A stretch of DNA of 64,000 nt from assembly GCA_020632795.1 (NCBI GenBank), contig JACKEV010000006.1, positions 1,794,501 through 1,858,500 on the forward strand. Reading direction: 5' to 3'. Every line of letters starts with the position of its first letter. The stretch's first letter is position 1. The position numbers and the translations under genes were made by a program. The notes under the pieces are model-generated. The model ran no database searches, was not told where the DNA came from, and saw only the letters and a list, made by a program, of their open reading frames with translations. This DNA comes from Alphaproteobacteria bacterium (lineage in GTDB: Bacteria; Myxococcota_A; UBA796; CAJQPC01). Positions 32,804 to 40,724 of the stretch are shown piece after piece.

Positions 32804-33717
32804 GCACCCCCACAGACCTGCAGGGCCTGCTGTGGAACGACGAAATGAACCTCGAGCGCCGCCTGCGCGACCTGGTCGGCGCCGGCCGCTACCGCCAGCC
32901 CTGGAAGCTCTACGCCCACTTCAAGCACGACGGCTCCACCGGCTGGACCAAGGTGGTCCAGGACATCACCGGCGACCGGCTGGACATGGCCGGGGTGCGA
33001 AACCTCGTCGAGCGCGTCGAGGCCGCGATCAGCGAGTCGCTGGGCCCCGACCCCATGGGCATCCTGCGCATCCGGGCCTACGAGGACGGCAAGAGCGCCG
33101 AGATGCCGCTGGACTTCACCCGCAGCCTGCGCCCGGACCTGGCCGTCAGCTCCGACCAGGCCGACCCCTGGAAGATCATCGCCATGTTCCGGGCCGAGAA
33201 CGCGGAGCTTCGCGCCCACAACCGGGAGTTGCACGGCCAGCTCATCGCCAGCAAGACCAGCTCCGACACCCTGGCCGCCGAGAGCGTCAAGCAGGTGGCC
33301 CAGCTCGGCAGCGTGCGGGCGGCGGCCTCGGCGGCCGGGGACGTCTCCGGGGTCTCCGGCATCGTGACCCTCATCGTCATCGCGGTAGGCGTGCCGGTGC
33401 TGCGCCGGGCGCTGGACCTGCCCGAGGGCGCCAGCCTCTCCCAGATCGTGACCCTGCTCCAGCTCCGGATGGAGCGGTCGCTGAAGGACCTGGAGACCGG
33501 CGGCCGGTCTGCCCCCAGCCCACCCGAGCGCGCCCGCGCGGACGCCCCCCAGCTCGAGGACCACCGCGACGACGTCGTGGCGGACGACGCCTCCTCCGAG
33601 GTCCTCCCCGACCCCGACGAGCTGCTCGCTCGGGTGAAGCAGGACAGCGCCTACCTCGAGCGCCTCAAGGCGTCGGTGAAGGCCGACGCTGAGCTGATGA
33701 CCCTTCTGATCGCCTAG
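32800..33717 (+). CDS. Hypothetical protein with central hydrophobic segment
   Basis: About 305 residues from ATG 32800 (ATGA overlap with the RadA-like gene). The N-terminal ~170 residues are mixed and charged. A hydrophobic stretch near 190-205 (SGIVTLIVIAVGVPVL) could span a membrane. The C-terminus is acidic with DPDELLARVKQDSAYLERL. It may be a membrane-linked partner of the RadA-like ATPase. No family recognised. Confidence 0.62.
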   Translation: MSTPTDLQGLLWNDEMNLERRLRDLVGAGRYRQPWKLYAHFKHDGSTGWTKVVQDITGDRLDMAGVRNLVERVEAAISESLGPDPMGILRIRAYEDGKSAEMPLDFTRSLRPDLAVSSDQADPWKIIAMFRAENAELRAHNRELHGQLIASKTSSDTLAAESVKQVAQLGSVRAAASAAGDVSGVSGIVTLIVIAVGVPVLRRALDLPEGASLSQIVTLLQLRMERSLKDLETGGRSAPSPPERARADAPQLEDHRDDVVADDASSEVLPDPDELLARVKQDSAYLERLKASVKADAELMTLLIA

Positions 33718-33725
33718 GAGAGCCC

Positions 33726-34010
33726 ATGTCCAACGGCATCGACCTCAACCGGCCCTTCCCCCAGCCCGTGCCGGCGCTGGACGCGGTGGTGGCCTACCTC
33801 AAGGACTCCCGCCAGGTGTGGCCCGACGCGGCCGGCCAGGTGGACGAGGTCCTCCCCTGGATTGAGCACCTGGCGGGCCAGGTGCGCTTCAAGACCAAGG
33901 ACCCGCTGGTGGCCTTCGCGCTGGGCAAGCTCGCGCTGGACGGGCCCCAGCGCAAGGCGTTCATGGAGGCGGTCGCGCAGATCGACCGCATCACGGAGGA
34001 AGCGACATGA
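33726..34010 (+). CDS. Small helical hypothetical protein
   Basis: 94 residues, ATG 33726 eight bases after the preceding stop, with TAGGAG upstream. Helical and acidic, soluble. It overlaps the next tiny gene (ATGA). No family recognised. Confidence 0.62.
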   Translation: MSNGIDLNRPFPQPVPALDAVVAYLKDSRQVWPDAAGQVDEVLPWIEHLAGQVRFKTKDPLVAFALGKLALDGPQRKAFMEAVAQIDRITEEAT

Positions 34011-34147
34011 GCCGGAAGAAGGCGAAGACGCCCACGAAGCCCCCCAAGGGGGCTGTGAAGATCAAGCAGCACTGGCGCAAGCGCCTGCCACCCCGGGATG
34101 AGGCGGGGAAGTTCCGCAAGAAGCGCCAGCAGTCGCTCTGGAAGTAG
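34007..34147 (+). CDS. Tiny, highly basic protein (46 residues)
   Basis: From ATG 34007 (ATGA overlap) to TAG 34145. More than a third of the residues are Lys or Arg (MSRKKAKTPTKPP, FRKKRQQSLWK). Likely a nucleic-acid-binding or genome-condensing protein of the rightward block. It ends three bases before the convergent lipoprotein gene. Confidence 0.6.
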   Translation: MSRKKAKTPTKPPKGAVKIKQHWRKRLPPRDEAGKFRKKRQQSLWK

Positions 34148-34150
34148 GCG

Positions 34151-34648
34151 CTACTCGCAGGAGACCGGCCGGGGCTGCACCACCGCGCAGCCATCCACCG
34201 GCAGCGCATACGGGCCCAGAACCTGGGCGCAGCTCCAGGCGCCGTTGGCCCAGCTCACCTCGGAGACGACCTGGAGAGTGTTGCTGTAGTACGGGAGGGT
34301 GGACGTGGAGCCCGTCACCGTCTCACAGCGCGTGGTGCCCCAGGATTCACTGAAGTCAGCCACGACATCCCAGCTCGCCCAGAGCAGGATCTCGCCAGGC
34401 TCAGACAGCTCCACGCCGAAGAGCCACGCCCCAGCAGTGGTGTCGAGGTTGACCCTCATCGCGATCTCCCCAGGCTCCGGCTCCTGGACCTCCCCGGTGT
34501 CGTCCTCCACCGGCGCTCCGGTGTCGTCCTCGGCCTCGAGCGCGTCCAGCTCGTCGCGAAGCTCATCCAGCTCGTCTTCGAGGTCCTGGACCTCACCCTC
34601 CAGCGCGTCGATCTGCCCGGCCGCGCACGCCAACAGCAAGAACAACAT
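34151..34648 (-). CDS. Element-encoded lipoprotein with coiled coil
   Basis: 165 residues. A minimal signal peptide with lipobox (LFLLLACAAG) is followed by an acidic coiled coil (LEGEVQDLEDELDELRDELD), a DDTG-type linker and a C-terminal beta domain with three Cys. It resembles host lipoproteins more than phage proteins, so it may be a lysogenic-conversion (moron) gene, for example for surface exclusion. It is convergent with the preceding block. Confidence 0.68.
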   Translation of the reverse strand: MLFLLLACAAGQIDALEGEVQDLEDELDELRDELDALEAEDDTGAPVEDDTGEVQEPEPGEIAMRVNLDTTAGAWLFGVELSEPGEILLWASWDVVADFSESWGTTRCETVTGSTSTLPYYSNTLQVVSEVSWANGAWSCAQVLGPYALPVDGCAVVQPRPVSCE

Positions 34649-34931
34649 GGTGTTCCTCTTCAGGTCTGCGCCAGGTCTTCGTCCCCCCTGGCTTGGTGGA
34701 TCGCCCGCTCCTGGGCGATGCGAGGGTAACAGACCGCTCGGAGGGCATCACACAGATTCCCCCGCCGGCGGCGTTGGGGCTGGGGGTGTAAACGTTTACC
34801 CCCTGGACACGGGCCGGACACCGCGCCCTTCTCTTCCGTGCTGCGTCATGCTGTCTCATTCCGGCCCGCCGTCATAACCCCTTGGATTTCCTGCCCCTGG
34901 TCGGCTTGAGCGGCGTGCTGATCCGCCCCTC
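34649..34931. other. Right end of the element without a gene
   Basis: About 280 bases with no supported gene. It contains the palindromic site at 34791-34810 and leads into the att core. On the minus strand the last ~90 bases before the att core are open in the frame that would continue the methyltransferase in a circular form. Confidence 0.45.
34791..34810 (-). repeat. Palindromic site GTAAACGTTTAC and repeat copy 2
   Basis: The perfect 12-bp palindrome GTAAACGTTTAC (34796-34807) is embedded in G/C runs. Positions 34791-34805 are the inverted copy of the 15-mer at 24481. It lies ~120 bases from the right att core. Confidence 0.45.
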
Positions 34932-34944
34932 CCATTATCCGACA
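34932..34944 (+). repeat. Putative attR core
   Basis: CCATTATCCGACA, identical to 12360-12372. It overlaps the stop codon and last codons of the host cytochrome b gene, the usual pattern for integration into a gene's 3' end with its reading frame preserved. Confidence 0.6.
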
Positions 34945-35558
34945 AGCGAAGCGAGCGCAGGCAGGCAGAAGCCGACGGCCACGGTCACCGCCGCCACGAC
35001 GAGCCCGCGCTCCACCCTCGGCCACACCAGCCCCAGCGTGCGCAGCATGCTGACCGCCCCGTGGCGCAGGTGCAGCCCGGTGAGCCCGGCCATCACGCCG
35101 TAGGCCAGGGCGTGAATCGGGCTGGCCAGCCCGGCGCTCAGGTTGTGGTGGACGTCGCCGGAGAGGTAGTCCGGGTGGAGCGGCCCGAAGATGTGCAGGA
35201 GGTGGTAGACCAGCAGCCCGACCAGCAGCGCCCCGGTCCAGGCCATCGAGCGCGCCGCGAGGCTGGTCTGCCCCAGGGCGCGCGGGCCCCGGTAGCCCCC
35301 GCCCCGGGCCCGTCGGGTCTGCCGGATGACCCGCACCGCCGCGTCCACGTGGACCGTGATGAGCACCAGCAGGCCCGCCCGCATCCCCCACACCAGCGGG
35401 CTGCCCTGCAGCGCCCCGCCGTAGGCGTTGATGAGCGCCGGGGGCCCGAAGAAGAGCAGGTTGCCGGCCATGTGGAGGGCCACCCAGCCCCCCAGGATGA
35501 GCCCGCTCGCCGCCATGCGCTGCTTGGCCCCGAGGGCCGTCGATGGAACAATGTTCAT
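34935..35558 (-). CDS. SdhC-like cytochrome b membrane protein
   Basis: About 207 residues from ATG 35558 with GGAG upstream. Five hydrophobic helices carry conserved His residues (ALHMAGNLLFF, ITVHVDAAVRV, VYHLLHIFGPLHPDYL, PIHALAYG), as in the succinate dehydrogenase cytochrome b558 family, which binds heme and anchors SdhAB to the membrane. No sdhA or sdhB lies next to it. The element is inserted at its 3' end and supplies the stop-region sequence. The divergent LysR gene starts 90 bases away and may regulate it. Confidence 0.8.
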   Translation of the reverse strand: MNIVPSTALGAKQRMAASGLILGGWVALHMAGNLLFFGPPALINAYGGALQGSPLVWGMRAGLLVLITVHVDAAVRVIRQTRRARGGGYRGPRALGQTSLAARSMAWTGALLVGLLVYHLLHIFGPLHPDYLSGDVHHNLSAGLASPIHALAYGVMAGLTGLHLRHGAVSMLRTLGLVWPRVERGLVVAAVTVAVGFCLPALASLVG

Positions 35559-35647
35559 GATCACTCCGCGCTGGGATATCCTGAACCATCGCCTTGAACC
35601 CATCCTCTGACAAACGATACCTCCTCATGGATACTTGAGGAATCTTC

Positions 35648-36547
35648 ATGAATCTGCCCTCCCTCCCCGGCCTGCTGGCGCTGGACGCGGCGGCCCGGCA
35701 CCAGAGCTTCTCCCGCGCCGCCCGCGCGCTGCACATCACCCCCAGCGCGGTGAGCCACCGCATCCGCGCCCTGGAGGAGGAGCTGGGCGTCGCCCTGTTC
35801 ACCCGGCACACCCGGCGCATCCGCCTCACCCCCGAGGGCCGCGCCCTGGCCGCCGCGACCGCCGACGCCCTGGCCGTCCTCCACCAAGCCATCGAGGCGC
35901 TGCGCCCGGCGCCGGACGACGGCGTGCTCACGGTGAGCTGCTCCCCCTCGTTCGCGGTCCGCTGGCTGGTGCCCCGCCTGCCGCGGCTCACCCAGGCCCA
36001 CCCCGCGCTGACCCTGCGCCTGGACGCCACCGACCGGCTGGTCGACCTCGACGCCGAGCCGGTGGACGCCGCCATCCGCTTCGGGGCCGGGGGCTGGCCG
36101 GGGGTCCGGGCCGTGAAGCTGGCAGACGAGGTGGTGTTCCCGGTGTGCAGCCCCCTGCTGAGCCGCGTCGGGCCTCCCCTGGAGCACCCCGGCGACCTGC
36201 GCCACCACACCCTCCTGCACGACACCGCCCTGGAGCGGCACCCCGACCGGGTGGGCTGGCCCGCGTGGCTGGCGGCGGCCCAGGCCAAGGGCGTGGACGG
36301 GCGCGCCGGCCCTCGGTTCAGCCACGCCAACCTGGCGCTGGAGGCCGCCCTCGCCGGTCAGGGGGTCGCGCTGGCCCGGCGCACCCTGGTGACGGCCGAG
36401 CTGTCCGACGGGCGGCTGGTCCGCCCCTTCGCCCTGACCCTGCCGAGCCCCCTCACCTACTGGCTGGTCACCCGCGCCTCCGGGCCCGAGCGCCCCGCGC
36501 TCCAGGCCTTCGCCGGCTGGCTTGCGCGCACCGTGACCGCCGGGTAG
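35648..36547 (+). CDS. LysR-family transcriptional regulator (GcvA-like)
   Basis: 299 residues. The N-terminal HTH (LLALDAAARHQSFSRAARAL, ITPSAVSHRIRALEEELG) and the C-terminal substrate-binding domain (TVSCSPSFAVRWLVPRLPRL, DAAIRFGAGGWPGV) are typical of the GcvA/AmpR branch. It is divergent from the cytochrome b gene and immediately upstream of a cobalamin riboswitch. By LysR convention the divergent gene is the likely target; the ligand is unknown. Confidence 0.92.
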   Translation: MNLPSLPGLLALDAAARHQSFSRAARALHITPSAVSHRIRALEEELGVALFTRHTRRIRLTPEGRALAAATADALAVLHQAIEALRPAPDDGVLTVSCSPSFAVRWLVPRLPRLTQAHPALTLRLDATDRLVDLDAEPVDAAIRFGAGGWPGVRAVKLADEVVFPVCSPLLSRVGPPLEHPGDLRHHTLLHDTALERHPDRVGWPAWLAAAQAKGVDGRAGPRFSHANLALEAALAGQGVALARRTLVTAELSDGRLVRPFALTLPSPLTYWLVTRASGPERPALQAFAGWLARTVTAG

Positions 36548-36604
36548 CACGACCCGCGCTCACCGGATACCCTGGTCCGACCCTGCTGTTCTTTGCCTCA
36601 CTTC

Positions 36605-36795
36605 GACGGGTTGCTGGTGCTCCGCTGCGTTCGCGGCGGGGCGAAGAGGGAAGCCGGTGCGAATCCGGCGCGGTCCCGCCACCGTAAGCAGTCATGCCCC
36701 TCCATCCGCCACTGGGCCGCGCCCGGGAAGGCGGAGGGGCTGTGCGCCCCATCGTGCGCACAGGCTGCGAGCCGGGAGACCTGCCAGCGCCTCCG
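36605..36795 (+). ncRNA. Cobalamin (B12) riboswitch
   Basis: The conserved B12-box elements are present in order: AGGGAAGCCGGTGCGAATCC (36647-36666), the CGGTCCCGCCACCGTAAGC segment (36671-36689), and GCGAGCCGGGAGACCTGCC (36767-36785). A variable arm with GGCGGAGGGG lies between. It is followed by hairpin-forming sequence and the lipoprotein start at 36880. Riboswitches of this class usually turn off B12 uptake or B12-independent genes when adenosylcobalamin is abundant. The exact 5' boundary is approximate. Confidence 0.92.
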
Positions 36796-36879
36796 CTCGA
36801 CCATTCCCCGGGTCAGGGAAGGGTCGGCTCGCGTCCGCGCGGCCTCCTCCTGATCCCCGCCCACCCCCTGGAGGAGACC

Positions 36880-37353
36880 ATGAACATCCCCGCGCGCGCC
36901 CTGTTCCTCGCCGCCCTGACCCTCGCCGTCGCCTGCGGCGACAAGGAGGACGACACCGCGTCCACCGACGACTCGTCGGCCGACGACACCTCCGCGACGG
37001 ACGACACCAGCGAGGCCCAGGACATCGCCATCGCCGGCAGCTACACCGACACCTGGGACACCGCCCACACCATCACCAACACGTCGTGGGACCAGGGCTA
37101 CGCCCTCTTCGCCATCAGCCAGTACGACAACGACGCGATGCACGCCATCGCCCAGAACGACGCCTCCAACGAGTACTTCCCCGGGCTGTGGAGCCGCTTC
37201 GACTGGGCCTGGGACGGCACCGACCTCTACTACTGTCAGACGGCCTACGAGGCCGAGACCGAGCAGGACGCCCTGGACACCGCGCGCGCCGACGCCGGCG
37301 ACCTCGCGGCGGGCTGCGGCGGCTTCGGCTGGACCCAGCTCATCGCGGACTGA
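36880..37353 (+). CDS. Lipoprotein under B12 riboswitch control
   Basis: 157 residues from ATG 36880 with GAGGAG upstream. Signal peptide with lipobox (LTLAVACGDKEDD) and a long Asp/Ser/Thr linker, then a ~100-residue Trp/Tyr-rich domain with two pairs of Cys (YYCQTAY, AAGCGGFGW). It starts ~95 bases after the riboswitch and is followed one base later by a second lipoprotein. Regulation suggests a role in corrinoid capture or uptake, or in a process made redundant by B12. No known B12 protein motif seen. Confidence 0.8.
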   Translation: MNIPARALFLAALTLAVACGDKEDDTASTDDSSADDTSATDDTSEAQDIAIAGSYTDTWDTAHTITNTSWDQGYALFAISQYDNDAMHAIAQNDASNEYFPGLWSRFDWAWDGTDLYYCQTAYEAETEQDALDTARADAGDLAAGCGGFGWTQLIAD

Positions 37354-37354
37354 G

Positions 37355-37984
37355 ATGCTCCTCCTCCTGCTCGCCTGCACGGCCAAGGGGCCGGTGGATG
37401 ACACCGCCCCCGCAGACACCGCCCCCGCCGGCCCCGACCCCTTCGCCGACGCCTTGATCGCGTTCACCCCCGGCGACAACGCCGGCTACGGCCAGGAGCG
37501 CATGCCGGACGTGGTGCTGGGCAGCCCGGAGGCCCCGGGCGGCGGCGCCGGCTCCCTGGACGTGGTCTCCCTGGGCCGGGAGGGCGAGATCGTGCTCGCG
37601 TTCACCGACATCGGGCTGGTGGACGGCCCCGGGCCCGACCTGCTCGTGTTCGAGAACCCCTTCCCCGGCTTCTACGAGACCGGCGAGGTGGCGGTGAGCG
37701 AAGACGGCGAGACGTGGTCGGCCTGGCCCTGCGCGGCCGACGACCCCGACGGCGGCTACCCCGGCTGCGCGGGCGTGGGCGTGGTCTACGCCAACAGCGA
37801 GAACGGCGTCGACGCCACCGACCCCGAGGCCGCGGGCGGCGACGCCTTCGACCTCGCCGAGCTGGGCCTGACCCGCGCGCGCTTCGTGCGGGTGCGGGAC
37901 TCCGGCCAGAACAGCTACGACGGCACCAGCGGCGGGTTCGACCTGGACGCGCTGGCAGTGATCAACGGCGAGGCGCTGGAGTAG
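37355..37984 (+). CDS. Second riboswitch-linked lipoprotein
   Basis: 209 residues, ATG 37355 directly after the previous stop. Very short signal and lipobox (LLLLLACTAKG), DTAPADTAPAG linker, then a beta-rich globular domain with LLVFENPFPGFYETGEVAVS, DGETWSAWPC and GFDLDALAVING. Similar cell-surface proteins with a discoidin-like pattern occur near corrinoid uptake genes in other bacteria, from memory and not verified. Likely co-regulated by the riboswitch. It overlaps the convergent HAD gene by 23 bases. Confidence 0.78.
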   Translation: MLLLLLACTAKGPVDDTAPADTAPAGPDPFADALIAFTPGDNAGYGQERMPDVVLGSPEAPGGGAGSLDVVSLGREGEIVLAFTDIGLVDGPGPDLLVFENPFPGFYETGEVAVSEDGETWSAWPCAADDPDGGYPGCAGVGVVYANSENGVDATDPEAAGGDAFDLAELGLTRARFVRVRDSGQNSYDGTSGGFDLDALAVINGEALE

Positions 37985-38411
37985 GGCGCGCCCGCCCCTC
38001 GACCAGCGCAGCCAGCCCGGCCTCCGGGGCGACGAGCACCACCCGGCCCCCACCCGCCTCGGCCACCGCCACCGAATCGTCGAACAGGAGGTCAACGCCA
38101 AAGGCCGCCGGGTCCTTCACCGGCCCGCCGCGGCCGACCCGCGCGTCGTGGCGCTGCTGGTTGATCACGCCGTCAAGCCACAGCCCGTAGCATAGGAAGG
38201 TCAGGCGCACCGACAGCGCCGAGCGGAACGAGCTGGTGTACACCCACAGCTCGTGCCCGTCGGCCCGCAGGGCGGCGAGGGCCGCCGTCGTCCCGACCCG
38301 AAGCGGCTCCGGGCGCAGCAGCCAGGCCAGCCACGGCAGCGCAGGCGCCTCCGTCGGGAAATCCAGCCCGCACGGGATCAGGGTGTCGTCGAGGTCAAAC
38401 GCGACGCGCAT
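37962..38411 (-). CDS. HAD-superfamily hydrolase-like protein
   Basis: 149 residues from ATG 38411. HAD motif I is DLDDTL near the N-terminus, motif II the Thr/Ser in VYTSSF and motif IV FDDS. There is no large cap domain. Probably a small phosphatase; the substrate is unknown. It overlaps the upstream kinase-like gene by 17 bases, so the two are likely co-translated. Confidence 0.8.
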   Translation of the reverse strand: MRVAFDLDDTLIPCGLDFPTEAPALPWLAWLLRPEPLRVGTTAALAALRADGHELWVYTSSFRSALSVRLTFLCYGLWLDGVINQQRHDARVGRGGPVKDPAAFGVDLLFDDSVAVAEAGGGRVVLVAPEAGLAALVEGRARPTPAPRR

Positions 38412-39147
38412 CCGCCAGCACCCTCCGCCCCTCGTCGATGAAGCACCGCTCCCCGTGCCGCAGGCCCCAGCGCAGGGTCTGCGCGCCATCCAGCAGGCGC
38501 AGGACCGTCAGGGCGTCGCGCTCCCGGGGGGTCAGGCGGCGCCCCATGCCCTCCAGCACCGCCACGCGGACGGGCTCGTCCAGCCGGACCAGGTCCACCA
38601 GCCACAGGTCGGGGCGGGTGTGCTCGAAGTCGAGGATGGAGACCTCCAGCGCCGGGGTGACCCGCCAGTTGCGGGGGCGGAAGTCCCGGTGACACCAGCA
38701 CCGGGTGAGCCCGTCGAAGGCGGCGCCGTCGCCGAAGGCCTCCCGGGCGGCGACGGCGTCGGCGGCCTCGATGCGCCGCGCGACCGCCGCCCCCACCGAG
38801 AGCGGGTCGTCCTGGGGGCAGGGCATCTGGTGCAGCGCCGCCAGCCATCGGCCCGCCTCTCGGGCGATCACAGCGCGCTGGTCTTCCGTGAGGTCCATCG
38901 CATCGGCGTCCTGGCCGGGCACCGCGCTCAAACGCAGCAGCCGCCGACCCTCGTCGACCCCCAGCAGGCGGGGGGCCGATCCCAGGGCCGGGGTGAGCGC
39001 GCGCAGGGCGTGGACCTCCTGCGCGAAGCCCCGCGCGCTGCGGTGCTGCTTGAAGAACACCCCTTCGGACTGCCACACCTGACACGAGGCCCCGGGGCGG
39101 GGCGGCACGGTCACGGCGTCGGCGGGCAGGTCAACCATCCTGAGCAT
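38395..39147 (-). CDS. Aminoglycoside-phosphotransferase-like kinase
   Basis: 250 residues (ATG 39138 is an alternative start). The APH/choline-kinase catalytic loop is CHRDFRPRNW (His-x-Asp...Asn), and the metal-binding Asp is in ILDFEHT. The N-lobe has FFKQHRS for the ATP-binding Lys. A small-molecule or homoserine-kinase-like activity is likely. Paired with the HAD phosphatase downstream. It starts 17 bases from the divergent gene at 39165. Confidence 0.8.
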   Translation of the reverse strand: MLRMVDLPADAVTVPPRPGASCQVWQSEGVFFKQHRSARGFAQEVHALRALTPALGSAPRLLGVDEGRRLLRLSAVPGQDADAMDLTEDQRAVIAREAGRWLAALHQMPCPQDDPLSVGAAVARRIEAADAVAAREAFGDGAAFDGLTRCWCHRDFRPRNWRVTPALEVSILDFEHTRPDLWLVDLVRLDEPVRVAVLEGMGRRLTPRERDALTVLRLLDGAQTLRWGLRHGERCFIDEGRRVLADARRV

Positions 39148-39164
39148 CCTATAGACTCCCGCAG

Positions 39165-40724
39165 ATGCTCCTGCGCCTCTGGGTCCTGCTGCGCCTGCCT
39201 CTGCTGCTCCTCGCGGCCGTCGTGGCGGCGAACACCGTCGGCGACGCCCTGGCCCACCGGCTCATCACCGCGGCCTACCCGCACGGCGCGGCCAAGCTGG
39301 TGGTGGAGAGCTGGCAGATCCTGCTGTATCGGCAGCGGGAGCTGGCGGCGGTGGCGCTCGCGGCCGGGCTGGCGGCGGCCCTGCTCTCGCGCCTGGACGG
39401 GCGGCGCTGGGCGGCGGGCGCGGCGCTGGTCGTGGGCCTGACCCTCGCGCTGGCCCCGTGGCACGCCCCCTTCCCCCTGCTGCTGGGCCTGGGCCTGGTG
39501 CTGCTGGCGGGGGCTTCGGCCCAGGAGCTGGGCGCGGCGGCCGCCAAGGCCCGGGTGGCCGCCTGGGTCCCGTTCACCGAGCTGCTGCTGCCCTCGGTGG
39601 TCAGCGCCGGCCTGGGCTGGGCCGGTCGCCGCCGACACCTCGCGGTCGTGTTCGCAGGCGGCGCGGCGCTGGGGGTGGGCTGGGTCGCGGCGGACTCGGT
39701 CTCGTCCTACGAGCACTACAAGAAGGCGATGGCGGCCTGGCCCGACGCGCTGCACGACCCCCGCCTCGTCGTGATGGACCGGATGCCCGAGTGGGCCCGC
39801 GCCGACTTCCACGGGGTCGACATCGTGGGCGACCACGCCCTGGTGATCTGCGAGGATCGCACGGAGCTGCGCGCCTATCCGCTGGACGGCGGGCCCGCGA
39901 CCGCCAGCTTCGACCTGGAGGAGCGCTGGGATGGCGTGGTGCGCGCTGCGACCCTGGACAGCGAGACCGACCCGGCCACCGGGCTCACCTGGCTGCTGGA
40001 CGGCCCGGACAAGGTGCAGGAGCTGCGCTGGACGGGCTCCAGCTTCAAGCGGCTCCACACCGAGCGCTTCCCCTTCCACCTCCAGTACGTCTACACCCGC
40101 TGGGATCCGCAGCGGAACCGGATCATCCTGGGGGCGGTGCAGGCCAATGCCCGCGCCCCCCGCATGGTCGCCCTGGTGGGGGTGCCCGGCCTGACCTGGG
40201 GCTACGTGAAGGAGCTGCGCGCGGCGGAGGGACCCGTGCCCATCCCCCGGGAGATCGCCTGGATCCCGGACATCAACCAGCTCGTGATCGCGCCGGACTT
40301 CGGCACCCACCTGTGGCTGGCCGACGTCGACCAGGGCTACGCCCGCCCCTGGCTGGAGGTCCCCACCCTCGACGGCAAGATGCGCTGGGTGCCCGAGCTG
40401 CGGCGGCTGTTCCTGGCCATCCCCAACCGCCCCGAGCTGTGGGTCATCGACCCGGTCCTGGGCAAGGTGGAGCGCACCATCCGCACCCAGCCCGGGGTGC
40501 GCTCGGTCGCGGTGGATCCGGAGCGCCGGCTGCTGGTGACCGCCTCGGTGGTCACCGGAGCGGTGATGGTGCAGGACCTCGACAGCGGCGAGATCATCGA
40601 CGTCTTCCGCACCGTGATGCCGATGGTGCGGGAGCTTGCGCTGTCCGTGGAGCGGGGCGAGGCGGTGCTGTCCACCTGGTCGGTGCTCTACCGGATCCCC
40701 TACGCCGAGAAGGCGGGCCGATGA
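39165..40724 (+). CDS. Membrane protein with C-terminal YVTN-type propeller
   Basis: 519 residues. The first ~185 residues contain five or six hydrophobic helices. The rest is a beta-propeller with repeated VVDPVLGKVERTIRTQPGVR / VAVDPERRLLVTAS segments like YVTN/NHL proteins. The propeller is probably outside the cytoplasm. It overlaps the methyltransferase gene by four bases. Function unknown. Confidence 0.75.
   Translation: MLLRLWVLLRLPLLLLAAVVAANTVGDALAHRLITAAYPHGAAKLVVESWQILLYRQRELAAVALAAGLAAALLSRLDGRRWAAGAALVVGLTLALAPWHAPFPLLLGLGLVLLAGASAQELGAAAAKARVAAWVPFTELLLPSVVSAGLGWAGRRRHLAVVFAGGAALGVGWVAADSVSSYEHYKKAMAAWPDALHDPRLVVMDRMPEWARADFHGVDIVGDHALVICEDRTELRAYPLDGGPATASFDLEERWDGVVRAATLDSETDPATGLTWLLDGPDKVQELRWTGSSFKRLHTERFPFHLQYVYTRWDPQRNRIILGAVQANARAPRMVALVGVPGLTWGYVKELRAAEGPVPIPREIAWIPDINQLVIAPDFGTHLWLADVDQGYARPWLEVPTLDGKMRWVPELRRLFLAIPNRPELWVIDPVLGKVERTIRTQPGVRSVAVDPERRLLVTASVVTGAVMVQDLDSGEIIDVFRTVMPMVRELALSVERGEAVLSTWSVLYRIPYAEKAGR

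Larger units (their letters stand above)
12360..34944. mobile_element. Integrated temperate element / prophage without recognisable tail genes (~22.6 kb)
   Basis: Bounded by a 13-bp direct repeat. It carries a tyrosine integrase near the left end, an HNH protein, two opposed XRE regulators with operator-like repeats, ParB-like and wHTH replication-type proteins, and a structural-looking cluster with a lytic M23 peptidase. Genes are arranged as leftward early (19.5 to 12.3 kb), rightward early (20.0 to 26.7 kb), leftward late (31.7 to 27.5 kb) and a rightward block (31.9 to 34.1 kb). No large terminase, portal, tape measure or tail protein is recognisable. Size and gene set fit a non-tailed virus, but an unusual plasmid-like element cannot be excluded. 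Confidence 0.7.

Noticed and set aside
34846..36330. Minus-strand frame of 494 codons spanning the right att site
   Set aside because: Mostly antisense to the LysR gene and out of frame with the cytochrome b gene; only its last ~30 codons matter, as the possible tail of the methyltransferase in a circular form.
36694..36879. Coding start upstream of ATG 36880
   Set aside because: The frame is open through the riboswitch, but the translated sequence there is the RNA element; only ATG 36880 gives a signal peptide and Shine-Dalgarno.
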